DNA of 64,000 nucleotides from Cyanobacteriota bacterium. Its GTDB lineage: Bacteria; Cyanobacteriota; Cyanobacteriia; PCC-6307; Cyanobiaceae. Below are positions 48,962 through 56,654 of the stretch, in pieces. A model generated the notes under the pieces. That model made no database searches and was not told where the DNA came from. It was given only the letters and a program-made list of their open reading frames with translations. The position numbers and the translations under genes were made by a program. The DNA lies in contig JAPLIB010000033.1 of assembly GCA_026389335.1 (NCBI GenBank), positions 18,589-82,588 of the forward strand. Reading direction: 5' to 3'. Each line of letters opens with the position of its first letter. Position 1 is the first letter of the stretch.

Positions 48962-49645
48962 ATGGTCCAGGCCTCCTCTTGCGCCGGTTCGGCTGCCTCC
49001 GGCGGTGGTCCCTCGGTTCCGCCGGCCCGGTTCGCGGTGTTCGACGGTGATCTCGATGAGAGCTGGCAGGCGCTGTATGGCGGCGCCAGGGCCCTGGCGA
49101 TCGACACCGAGGCGATGGGATTGATCCACGGGCGCGATCGCCTCTGCCTGGTGCAGATCTGCGATGACGCCGACAATGTGACCTGCATCCGCCTGGCCCG
49201 CGGCCAGAGCGAGGCGCCGCGGTTGCGCCAGCTGCTGGAGAATCAGACGATCGAGAAGGTGTTCCACTTCGCCCGTTTCGATGTGGCGGCTTTGGCGGAG
49301 AACCTGGGCATCGCTGTGGATCCGATCTTCTGCACCAAGATCGCCAGCCGCCTGGCCCGCACCTATGCGCCCCGCCATGGCCTCAAGGATGTAGTCAATG
49401 AGCTGGTGGGGGTGGAGCTCGACAAGCAGGCCCAGAGTTCGGACTGGGGCCGGGTGGAGGAACTCAGCGACACCCAGCTCGCCTATGCCGCCGGTGATGT
49501 GCGCTGGTTGTTGCCGGCCCGCGATCGGCTCGAAACGATGCTGCGGCGCGAGGAGCGCTGGGAGCTGGCCCAGCGCTGTTTCGGCTGTGTGCCGGTGTTC
49601 GCCAGCCTCGACCGCCAGCGTTTCGGCCAGGTCTTCGAGCACTGA
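48962..49645 (+). CDS. RNase D-like 3'-5' exonuclease
   Basis: The 227-residue protein has the DEDDy exonuclease residues: Asp and Glu in ARALAIDTEAMGLIHGRDRL, Asp in HFARFDVAALAENLG, and Tyr/Asp in LAYAAGDVRWLLPARDRLE. It lacks the C-terminal HRDC domains of E. coli RNase D, which fits the short cyanobacterial form. The reading frame is open upstream to 48617, but the ATG at 48962 gives a compact domain. Probable role is tRNA or structured RNA 3' trimming. Confidence 0.88.
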   Translation: MVQASSCAGSAASGGGPSVPPARFAVFDGDLDESWQALYGGARALAIDTEAMGLIHGRDRLCLVQICDDADNVTCIRLARGQSEAPRLRQLLENQTIEKVFHFARFDVAALAENLGIAVDPIFCTKIASRLARTYAPRHGLKDVVNELVGVELDKQAQSSDWGRVEELSDTQLAYAAGDVRWLLPARDRLETMLRREERWELAQRCFGCVPVFASLDRQRFGQVFEH

Positions 49646-49699
49646 AGGCTGTGGAGGCCTTGCGCAGGGACAAGTACGCCAGCCGGGGCAACGCCAGGT

Positions 49700-49957
49700 T
49701 CAGTCTTCGGTCATGAAGTACTCGTCGCTGCCGACGGTGCCGAGCTGGGCCGTGAGCATGGCGCCGGCATCGACGCCACTGGCCTGGGCTTCCTCCACCA
49801 TCTGGCCGGCCAATGCCACCTTGCCGTTGGTGTCACGAATGCCGTCCTTGACGGCGCGGACGTCGACTTTGCGGCGGGCTGATGCGAGGCTGAGGCCGAG
49901 CTGACTGGCCAGGCGACCACAGGCGGCGTTGTAGTGGCGGTCGGGAATGGCGGGCAT
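49700..49957 (-). CDS. conserved small hypothetical protein
   Basis: The 85-residue product MPAIPDRHYNAACGRLASQL... has a mixed charge profile, a likely helix pair and an acidic C-terminal end (EYFMTED). There is no signal peptide or membrane segment. Codon use is like the neighbours, which supports coding. I do not recognise the family. It ends 54 bp from the convergent RNase D-like gene and follows the LpxB-related gene on its own strand. Confidence 0.6.
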   Translation of the reverse strand: MPAIPDRHYNAACGRLASQLGLSLASARRKVDVRAVKDGIRDTNGKVALAGQMVEEAQASGVDAGAMLTAQLGTVGSDEYFMTED

Positions 49958-50017
49958 GGTGAGGGCCGAGGGACAGGGGACCGGACGCCCTGGGGCACCG
50001 GCGATCCTCGAGTTCCA

Positions 50018-51289
50018 TCATCCTCCTCCCAGGAGCTGGCTGCCGATCAGGGCGGCCAGCCGTTCGCTACCGCCGGCCGGCCCCATGCGGCGGCGGCCGA
50101 TGCGGCCGAGGCGCTGCCGCTGGAGCGGGTCGGCCAGCAGGGCCAGCAGCCGTTGCCGCAGCTCGGCGGGCGAGTGACAAGGCAGCACGGCGCCGCCCAG
50201 CAGGCGGCTCTGGCGGCGGGCAAAGCCCCGCTGGAACTGGGGCCCGGGCCCGGGCAGGGACAGGGCGCCGATGCCCAGCCCCACCAGCTGTTCGGTGGCG
50301 GTACCGGCGGTGGCCAAGCCCAAGTCGCCCCAGGTGGCCCAGCGTCCGAAGCGGCCAGGGCCAACCCACAGCTCCTGGCGGTCCCGCCGCCAGCCGGTCG
50401 CGGCCCCCAGTTCCAGGAGCCGCTGGTCGCTGGCGGTCAGCGGCTCGAAGCCGGCGGCTTGCAGCAGGGGCGCCAGCTCTCCGGGGCTGGGTCTGGAGCC
50501 TGTGGCCAGCAGCACGCTCAGTTCCGGTGCGCTTCCGGCTTCGGGCAGGGCCGCCAGCAGGCCCCGCAGATTCCGCAGGGCTTCGGGCATGCGACTGCCG
50601 GCCAGCAGCAGCAGCCTGGCTCTGGCCTGCACGCAGGGCGGCAGGGGCTGGGGTGCCAGGTCATCCATCATCGGATTGCCCGGGGCGCAGGCTGCCACCC
50701 GATGGCGGCGCAGGCCGCGGGCGGTGAGGCGGTCGCGCACGGCCACCAGCCGGCAGCGGCGCGCGCCCATCAGGGCCCACTCCCAGGGATCCCACTCGCT
50801 GCCCTTGGCGCGGTGATAGCCGTCGGCCAGGGGCGATCGACCCCAGCCCCGCGGCGGTGGCGAGGCCCAGGTGAAGTCGCTCTTGGGGGTGCCGATGAAG
50901 CCATAGGGGCCGCCGCCCGCCCAGGCCAGCAGCAGTGGCAGCAGATCACCAACCGCCAGGATCGGATCGCCGCTGCGGCCCCAGGCGCGCACCAGCAGCC
51001 ACTGCCGCCAGCTCAGCAGGGGCAGTCCGGCGAGCAGATCCGCCAGCAGACCCCGCAGGCTCTGGTTGCTGAACCCACCACTGGGTAGGTGGCGGCTGGG
51101 GCCCAGCCGCTGCAGCCAGCCGCCCGTTTCGGCCGCGGCAAACGCCTGGCCCAGCCCCACCAGGGGCAGCACCGCCAGCTCCAGGGCGGGCTGCTGACGG
51201 TGCAGGGCCTCCAGGATCCGCAGGGCGATCAGGTCCTCGCCGTGGCCGTTGCTCAGAACCAGCAGACGGCGCGAGGACGGCGTGGGCAT
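50018..51289 (-). CDS. LpxB-related glycosyltransferase-like protein
   Basis: The 423-residue protein begins MPTPSSRRLLVLSNGHGEDL, with an early nucleotide-sugar-transferase type Gly/His loop. It contains YGFIGTPKSDFTWA, ARRCRLVAVRDRLTARGLRR, CAPGNPMMDDLAPQPL and the C-terminal GDLGLATAGTATEQLVGLGI. This matches the cyanobacterial family annotated as lipid-A-disaccharide synthase-related. True LpxB is a separate gene in cyanobacteria that make lipid A, so the substrate is unknown. ATG 51289 was chosen; the frame is open to 51442, overlapping tRNA-Cys. Confidence 0.75.
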   Translation of the reverse strand: MPTPSSRRLLVLSNGHGEDLIALRILEALHRQQPALELAVLPLVGLGQAFAAAETGGWLQRLGPSRHLPSGGFSNQSLRGLLADLLAGLPLLSWRQWLLVRAWGRSGDPILAVGDLLPLLLAWAGGGPYGFIGTPKSDFTWASPPPRGWGRSPLADGYHRAKGSEWDPWEWALMGARRCRLVAVRDRLTARGLRRHRVAACAPGNPMMDDLAPQPLPPCVQARARLLLLAGSRMPEALRNLRGLLAALPEAGSAPELSVLLATGSRPSPGELAPLLQAAGFEPLTASDQRLLELGAATGWRRDRQELWVGPGRFGRWATWGDLGLATAGTATEQLVGLGIGALSLPGPGPQFQRGFARRQSRLLGGAVLPCHSPAELRQRLLALLADPLQRQRLGRIGRRRMGPAGGSERLAALIGSQLLGGG

Positions 51290-51333
51290 GCGATGGCTGA
51301 TACGATCCGCAGCTGGGAGTTTGCTCCCCGGTC

Positions 51334-51404
51334 GGCGGCATGGCCAAGTGGTAAGGCAGAGGATTGCAAATCCTTTACCCCCAGTTCGAATCTGGGTGCC
51401 GCCT
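51334..51404 (+). tRNA. tRNA-Cys (GCA)
   Basis: GGCGGCA at 51334 pairs with TGCCGCC, with discriminator T at 51404. The anticodon stem AGGAT/ATCCT encloses TGCAA, giving anticodon GCA (Cys). The T-arm CCCAGTTCGAATCTGGG is complete. A T-run (TTTTTG) follows directly. A composition change begins right after it, which fits use of this tRNA as an insertion site, though no repeated 3' end was found. Confidence 0.94.
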
Positions 51405-51610
51405 TTTTGTATTTCTGGCGTATCGTGCTGCTGAAATGGCAAGCTGTGCTACAGTCTTAGCGCTTAAGGCTATGTTTTCCGCCTGTATTGGCGCTTGAAA
51501 TTGTTGGCAAGTTTGTTGGCAAGTTTTTGATGGCTCCATGTGAGAGATTTCACCCATAGCTTCCCGACCGCAAGCAGGTAGCAAGTGGCGTTTTTGCTCC
51601 TGACAACCCA

Positions 51611-51979
51611 TCAAAAAACCTCTGCTTCAACCTCCTGAAGCTGCCGAAGCATCCCATCAATAAGATTTTTAACTTTCGGGCTGAGCCCTGGATTCGCCGA
51701 AGCTTCCAGAGTGAGCCGAGTGATTCCAGTGGTGAGTTGCTCATTGGTAATCCGGTCAGTGGCGAAGAAATGCCAGGAGACAAGGACGAACACCTCCCCC
51801 CCAAAAAAAATCAAGGACGGCCAAAACCAGCATAAGAAACAAGACTCCCAGTACCCAAATGAAATTCCAAAGAACCAAAAGCATAATCTCCAGCATTTAA
51901 CATTAAATCCACAGCACAAGGCGACAAAACTCAGGGGCTCTCGGGCGTCCAGCCCAGATGCAAAATCCCCTCTCTGCAA
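51611..51979 (-). CDS. hypothetical membrane protein
   Basis: The 122-residue frame has two strongly hydrophobic, Trp/Phe/Cys-rich helices (WRLCFWFFGISFGYWESCFL and PSLIFFGGEVFVLVSWHFFA). A helical soluble C-terminus follows (TNEQLTTGITRLTLEASANP, then DGMLRQLQEVEAEVF). Base composition is lower in GC than the core genes. I do not recognise it. The first 30 residues may not be real, because internal GTG/TTG starts exist. The region 51405-51610 shows no gene. Confidence 0.4.
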   Translation of the reverse strand: MQRGDFASGLDAREPLSFVALCCGFNVKCWRLCFWFFGISFGYWESCFLCWFWPSLIFFGGEVFVLVSWHFFATDRITNEQLTTGITRLTLEASANPGLSPKVKNLIDGMLRQLQEVEAEVF

Positions 51980-52281
51980 GCAGCCCAGAACTTCGCAATC
52001 TCAACTCTCCAAAGCATCGTGTGCGAGTGGGAAAAGGATGCGATTGATGCCAGAAGCCAGGACAATCACTACTCGTCTCAGCTGCATCAAGATTGGGTGG
52101 TAGCAGTTGATTTGGCTGGGAATTATTGGCGGGGTGATTCAGAGGATTATTTGTGGGGGCTCTTTGTGAAAATGCCTGTGAGGGTTTCCGGAGACCGTCT
52201 CAGGTGTTGGAGGAGGGGGGAGAGGCTGAGTTGGGCTGGAGTTGGCTGGGGTGGTATTGGGGTTTTCTGGAGAGCGGGCCT
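51980..52281 (+). other. stretch with a weak plus-strand ORF of unknown nature
   Basis: A plus-strand frame reads CEWEKDAIDARSQDNHYSSQ then LHQDWVVAVDLAGNYWRGDS and EDYLWGLFVKMPV between about 52019 and 52190. The composition is protein-like. The frame continues to 52453, but that end overlaps the minus-strand HpsJ-like gene and looks like a shadow. It may be the remains of a gene. No family is recognised. Confidence 0.25.
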
Positions 52282-52955
52282 TCAAAGCTGGCGAGTGATC
52301 GTGAAGAGAATGGCGCTGACGATCAGGGCACCGAGCAGAACGCGAAGGGTTCCTGGTATGGAGTTCTTCAGCATCTCGGTGCGTTCGGTGCTGAGGTTGG
52401 TGCTGAAGGCGGCGCCGTTGGCCTCAATTGCCTGGGAAAGCTGCTGCTTGTGATCAGCAAGAGATCCGGCGGTGATAGGGGGGAAAGGACCGGCGTTGCT
52501 GCGAGCGAGCAGGGCCTGCAGGTCGGCGTCGGAGGTGCTGCTCGCCACGGCCCGCTGAAGGGCGGAGGCGTTTTTTCACCCTGCAGGATGCGGGCACTGA
52601 CCTGCCTGTCACTGTCAACCCAGAGCCAGATGAAGGCGATCAGTTGCAGGGGAATGAGCAGGGCGTAGAGGATGGCCCAGCGGCTGGCGGTGCGGAAACT
52701 GCGGCCGGGGATGGGGAGATCGCTTGGGTCGCCTGCGGACAACACTGAACTGAGCCGTAACAGGATCACGGCCAGCAGGATCACGGGGGCCAGGCCGACA
52801 GCGTTGTCGGAAAGCCGCAGCCACCAGATCGGCTGGGCCAAGGCCAAGGGAATGGAGCCAGCGAGGACTGTGAGCAACACGAGGACCTCAAGGCCCCTGC
52901 TGATCAGACTGGCGTGGCTGGAAAAAAGGGTCCTGGGATCACGGGGATGACTCAC
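52282..52955 (-). pseudogene. HpsJ-like membrane protein gene split by a frameshift
   Basis: The N-terminal part (GTG at 52955) has two or more helices: LEVLVLLTVLAGSIPLALAQ with PIWWLRLSDNAVGLAPVILL, and WAILYALLIPLQLIAFIWLW. This is the layout of HpsJ-like proteins and of the intact paralog at 56655-57479. At the A6 run (52571-52576 on the plus strand as T6) the frame breaks. One extra A would continue GEKNASALQRAVASSTSDAD and then the sequence at 52282-52548, which ends in a third helix (TLRVLLGALIVSAILFTITR). So one base is missing, by mutation or sequence error. Confidence 0.55.
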
Positions 52956-52960
52956 CTTGA

Positions 52961-54037
52961 TCAAGCCTGGGATACAGGGGCTACGGCGCAAGTGTTACGC
53001 CGCAGCCGGCGTCGCAGGCGGCGACTCCAGCCGAAGGCCGCACCAGCGCCCATTACCGGTAAAGGCCCCGGAACAGGCAGTTGGGCAAGGCTGACGCCGC
53101 CATCAGTAGCGGCGTAGATGGTATTGCCGCTTGCATAGACGCCACGCACGAAGTTATTGCCCAGTCCGTCGGCGGTGGTGTAGTTGGTGTAGCTGGTACC
53201 GCCGTTGGTGGAAACGCTGAGGCCACCTGCGGTGGCAACGTAAACACTGTTACCGCTGGCGTAGACACCTCGCACGTTGTTACTGCCCAGGCCGCTGGAA
53301 GTGGTGTAGTTGGTGTAGCTGGTGCCGCCGTTGGTGGAAATACTGAGGCCACCAGAAGTGGCGGCGTAAACGGTGCTGCCGCTGACATACACGCCATACA
53401 CGAAGTTACTACCCAAGCCAGTGGTGTAATTGGTGTAACTGGAGCCGCCGTTGGTGGAGATGCTCAAGCCACCATCTGTGGCGGCATAAACGTTGCCGCC
53501 AGTGGCGTAAATACTGTTGACAACATTACCACCCAGTCCGTTGGTGGTGGTGTAGGGGGTGGTGAAGCTGGAGCCCCCGTTGGTAGAAATACTGAGACCG
53601 CCACCGGTGCCGGCGTAAACAGTGTTGCCGCTGGCGAATACGCTGATCACGTTGGTATTGCCAGCGTTGGTGATGGTAAAGCTGGAACCACCATTAGTTG
53701 AGATATTTACCCCAAAAGGGGCGGCTACATAGATCGTGCTGGCGCTTACATAGACGCCTTTAACATTGTTGCTTGAAAGGCCGTTGGTGGTGGTGTAGTT
53801 GGTAAAGCTGGAGCCGCCGTTGGTAGAAATACTGAGACCGCCAACGGTGCCGGCGTAAACGGTGCTGCCGATGGCGTATATGGCTTCGACGCTGTTGTTG
53901 CCCAGACCGTTGGTAGTAGTTTTATTGGTAAAGGTGAGCGGGGCGGCTCGGGCGACGGGGGTGGCGACAGTGAAGCCGATGACCACAGCTGTTGATGCCA
54001 GAGCCGAGGCCCGGAAAATCGCACCCAGGCGTGTCAT
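52961..54037 (-). CDS. secreted beta-propeller repeat protein with PEP-CTERM-like tail
   Basis: The 358-residue protein has a signal peptide (ASALASTAVVIGFTVATPVA) and six full plus one partial repeat of about 42 residues. The consensus is close to VxGVYASGxTVYAATxGGLS followed by ISTNGGSSYTNYTT. Such repeats form propeller blades. The tail PVPGPLPVMGAGAAFGWSRR plus an Arg cluster is a PEP-CTERM-like sorting signal: Pro motif, short hydrophobic helix, basic end. An exosortase would process it. It abuts the frameshifted HpsJ-like gene. The ATG at 54037 (TTG at 54040) is used. Confidence 0.8.
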   Translation of the reverse strand: MTRLGAIFRASALASTAVVIGFTVATPVARAAPLTFTNKTTTNGLGNNSVEAIYAIGSTVYAGTVGGLSISTNGGSSFTNYTTTNGLSSNNVKGVYVSASTIYVAAPFGVNISTNGGSSFTITNAGNTNVISVFASGNTVYAGTGGGLSISTNGGSSFTTPYTTTNGLGGNVVNSIYATGGNVYAATDGGLSISTNGGSSYTNYTTGLGSNFVYGVYVSGSTVYAATSGGLSISTNGGTSYTNYTTSSGLGSNNVRGVYASGNSVYVATAGGLSVSTNGGTSYTNYTTADGLGNNFVRGVYASGNTIYAATDGGVSLAQLPVPGPLPVMGAGAAFGWSRRLRRRLRRNTCAVAPVSQA

Positions 54038-54162
54038 CAAAAGTGATGCAAATATAATGTGACTCTAGCACAAGCTTCTCAGCCACCTAAAAGGCATCAA
54101 CAGCGAATAAATTCGGCACCAGCTGGATTAGAGCTTCTTGGTAGCTCATGGTGTTGGAGGGA

Positions 54163-54633
54163 CTACGGCACAAGTGTTGTGACGCAGCCGGCGTCGCAGC
54201 CGGCGACTCCAGCCGAAGGCCGCACCAGCTCCCATTACCGGTATAGGGCCTGGAACAGGCAGCTGGGCAAGGCTGACGCCGCCATAAGTAGCGGTGTAGA
54301 TGGTATTGCCGCTTGCATAGACGCCACGCACGAAGTTATTGCCCAGACCGTCGGCGGTGGTGTAGTTGGTGTAGCTGGTACCGCCGTTAGTGGAAACGCT
54401 GAGGCCACCTGCGGTGGCAACGTAAACACTGTTACCGCTGGCGTAGACACCTCGCACGTCGTTGCTAGCCAGGCGCTAGAAGTAGTATAACTGGTGTAAG
54501 TGGAGCCGCCGTTAGTGGAGATGCTCAGGCCGTTGGAGGTGGCGGCATAGACAGTAGTGCCGCTGGCGTAGACGCCAACCACAAGGTTATTGCCGAAGCC
54601 GTTGCTGGTGGTTTTGTTGGTGAAGGTGAGCGA
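54163..54633 (-). pseudogene. truncated, frameshifted copy of the beta-propeller PEP-CTERM gene
   Basis: Reading minus strand from 54633, the copy starts SLTFTNKTTSNGFGNNLVVG without a signal peptide, directly after a TGA. It has one blade (VYASGTTVYAATSNGLSIST), then loses frame near 54470-54480, where one C is missing relative to the intact gene. It continues in another frame with the last two blades and the tail PVPGPIPVMGAGAAFGWSRR. DNA identity to 52980-53285 is high over the 3' part (from 54163). It has fewer blades than the intact gene. Confidence 0.75.
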
Positions 54634-54639
54634 TTCTCA

Positions 54640-54753
54640 GCCAGGGCGCCCGGCCTGGATCCGGACCCCATCGAGATCCAGTTCGCCGAGCAGCTGCCGC
54701 AGTACGGCCCGCTCGTGGTTTTGGCCGGTGGCGCTGGTCAATGAGGCCCACAT
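54640..54753 (-). mobile_element. internal fragment of an ISAs1-type transposase
   Basis: The minus-strand frame reads MWASLTSATGQNHERAVLRQ then LLGELDLDGVRIQAGRPG. This resembles the middle of ISAs1-family transposases, where NHERAVLxxLLGELDLxGVLIQADALHT surrounds a catalytic Asp. Here the sequence stops before DALHT and is joined to the truncated propeller copy at about 54634-54640. No terminal repeats are visible. Confidence 0.55.
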
Positions 54754-54921
54754 CCTTGCCCGTGAATGGCACGGGCCGGACGTTCCGCCTGCGTTCCCTG
54801 CGCTTCTCCTCTCCCGCCGCCACGGCCCTGCAGCTGCCGGCCCGGATGGCGGCCCCGCTCCAGGGCGCCGCTGAGGCCCTCCCACGTCAGACTTCCGGCG
54901 GCGGTCGCCCATTCATCCTCC

Positions 54922-55647
54922 TTGGATCTGCTGTCCACCTTCTCGCAAACCACCAGGAGGTATTCCAATGCGGCCACCTGGGTGCTCAGCAGTGATATCC
55001 GCCTGCAGGCGGGCTTGGCCTCGGCCAGCCGGCTGATGATGTTGGGCTTCCACAACATGGCCCTTTCCCGGCAGCGGCTGGCCTTCATGGTCACCACCGA
55101 AGCCGAGGCCTTGGAGGGTCTGGCCCGCACCCGGCCGGGTCTGCTGATCACCACCAACCAGTTGGAGCAGGGCTCTGGCCTGGCATTGGTGGAGGCGGCC
55201 CGCGATCTGGTGGACGACATCCGCACGATCCTGATCGTCGATCCTCGTCTCGACGATCTGGTGGCGGTCGGCTGCTCCCGGGCCGATGCGGTGCTGTCGG
55301 AGTCGGATTGCTTCACCGCCGCTAAGCCCGTGGTGGCGATGAGCCGCAGCATCGCCATCGGCCAGCGCTTCCGCTCCGCGGCGGTACTGGCGGCGATGGA
55401 GGCCGCTTCGGTGCAGCGGCAGCCCTGGCGGGATGAGCCGCCGCAGCTCACTGCCCGCGAGCTGGCGATGGTGGAACTGCTGGTGCAGGGCCTCGGCGAT
55501 CGACAGGTGGCCGAGCAGCTGGGGATCAGCTACGAAGGCGCCCGCAGCCTCGGCAAGTCGCTGCGCCGCAAGCTTGGCGCCGGCAGCCGCGGCCAGGCGG
55601 TGGCCAAGGCCCTGCAGCTGGGACTGGCACGCCTTGGTGGTCGCTGA
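54922..55647 (+). CDS. LuxR-type (GerE) DNA-binding regulator
   Basis: The roughly 241-residue protein has an N-terminal domain resembling a degenerate receiver or sensor (SSDIRLQAGLASASRLMMLG, LVEAARDLVDDIRTILIVDP). A C-terminal GerE helix-turn-helix follows (TARELAMVELLVQGLGDRQV with AEQLGISYEGARSLGKSLRR). The phospho-acceptor Asp of a normal receiver is not clear. No ATG fits; TTG at 54922 gives MDLLSTFSQTTRRYSNA, similar to picocyanobacterial orthologs. An ORF with ATG at 54766 exists but its first 52 residues look non-coding. Confidence 0.75.
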   Translation: MDLLSTFSQTTRRYSNAATWVLSSDIRLQAGLASASRLMMLGFHNMALSRQRLAFMVTTEAEALEGLARTRPGLLITTNQLEQGSGLALVEAARDLVDDIRTILIVDPRLDDLVAVGCSRADAVLSESDCFTAAKPVVAMSRSIAIGQRFRSAAVLAAMEAASVQRQPWRDEPPQLTARELAMVELLVQGLGDRQVAEQLGISYEGARSLGKSLRRKLGAGSRGQAVAKALQLGLARLGGR

Positions 55648-55838
55648 ACTGGCCCGCTGCGGTCCTATCTGTTACTCCAGCAGTGGGCGGCGCTACTGCT
55701 TGAGCCGCCCCTGTGGGCATCCGGCCACAGGCGCCGACGAATTTCGCCCCAATTGGGTGGAGTTCAGCGCCCGGGGCCGGAGAGGGCCGCTGGCGGCAGA
55801 AAAGATTGGTGGGATCTTTTGGCTACCACCATTCAGCC

Positions 55839-56558
55839 GTGATTTCTGCGCAAGCATTCCGCCCAGGCGGGCGCCCCATCCCCCTGCTCAAGGGCGTCCT
55901 CGGCGCCGCGGTGGCCCTGGGGTCTGTGAGCCTTAGCCCGGGAGAAGTCAAAGGTTCCCAGACTCCTCAGACAGGCCAGGCTTTGTTGAAGCTGTCAAGG
56001 ATTAGTCGCCTCAAGCACCGAACTGGTCGCGCCGCCCTCGGAGCAGCTCTGCTCATGTCCTCCCTCCATGCCGGAGCCGCATCGGCTCTCAGTTTTAACT
56101 TCACTTTTTCTGGAACTGGAACCCCAAACAATCCGGCAACAGTCACCGGTATTGTTGATGGCCTGATTGACAATACCAACAATCAAAGAACCGGGCTTGC
56201 GCTGACCATTGCCTCGGCAACAAATACGCCTCCTGGAGGTTGGCCAGTTTTTACTGATGCGAATTACGTCTCTCCTGGGGATGGATTTGATGTGTCAGGA
56301 GGCCAGGTAACTGGAGTAAATATATTTTATGTGAACGGCACCAGTTCGCTGCGCTTGGGCAATCAATCGCTGTTTCGCACTCAGTTGTTGGATAGTGGTG
56401 GATTTGACATCAATGAGTCCCGCAATGCTCCTACCAACTCCCTTGTCTTTACCGCGCCGAATCAGGCATCGGTCCCAGGCCCCCTGCCTCTATTCGGCGC
56501 TGGTGCCGCCTTCGGCTGGAGTCGTCGGCTGAGGCGCAGGATTAAGACATCGGCCTGA
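55839..56558 (+). CDS. secreted PEP-CTERM-like surface protein
   Basis: A signal segment (RAALGAALLMSSLHAGAASA) precedes a beta-rich domain of about 140 residues (SFNFTFSGTGTPNNPATVTG, WPVFTDANYVSPGDGFDVSG, IFYVNGTSSLRLGN). The tail VPGPLPLFGAGAAFGWSRRL plus an Arg/Lys end closes the protein, nearly identical to the propeller protein tail. This is the PEP-CTERM-like architecture. The start is uncertain: GTG at 55839 is used, but later TTG codons near 55981 would give a cleaner signal peptide. A terminator follows. Confidence 0.72.
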   Translation: MISAQAFRPGGRPIPLLKGVLGAAVALGSVSLSPGEVKGSQTPQTGQALLKLSRISRLKHRTGRAALGAALLMSSLHAGAASALSFNFTFSGTGTPNNPATVTGIVDGLIDNTNNQRTGLALTIASATNTPPGGWPVFTDANYVSPGDGFDVSGGQVTGVNIFYVNGTSSLRLGNQSLFRTQLLDSGGFDINESRNAPTNSLVFTAPNQASVPGPLPLFGAGAAFGWSRRLRRRIKTSA

Positions 56559-56579
56559 ATCAAGTCTCGTTAAATCAGC

Positions 56580-56612
56580 AAGTCCTTCTCAGCTTGAGAG
56601 GGGCTTTTTGTC
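56580..56612 (+). terminator. rho-independent terminator after the PEP-CTERM gene
   Basis: AAGTCCTTCTCA pairs with TGAGAGGGGCTT (with G-T pairs) around GCT, followed by a T-run (CTTTTTG). It lies about 20 bp past the stop codon at 56558 and before the next gene. Confidence 0.75.
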
Positions 56613-56654
56613 ACTTTTGTCAACCGTTTTTATCCTCTGTCCTGATACCTCTCG

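Noticed and set aside
51334..51404. Attachment site at the tRNA-Cys 3' end
   Set aside because: No second copy of the tRNA 3' sequence and no integrase gene was seen before the window ends, so I do not annotate an att site.
51375..51614. Small minus-strand ORF ending RHPDSNWG
   Set aside because: This peptide is the well-known artefact of translating the antisense of a tRNA gene, here tRNA-Cys.
52571..52576. Programmed frameshifting or transcriptional slippage in the HpsJ-like gene
   Set aside because: A6 is short for slippage and there is no stimulatory structure I could see. A plain mutation or sequence error is simpler.
53050..54030. Regular DNA repeats that could be taken for a CRISPR array
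   Set aside because: The repeats encode protein blades in one frame, the period is about 125 bp, and there are no unique spacers or cas genes.
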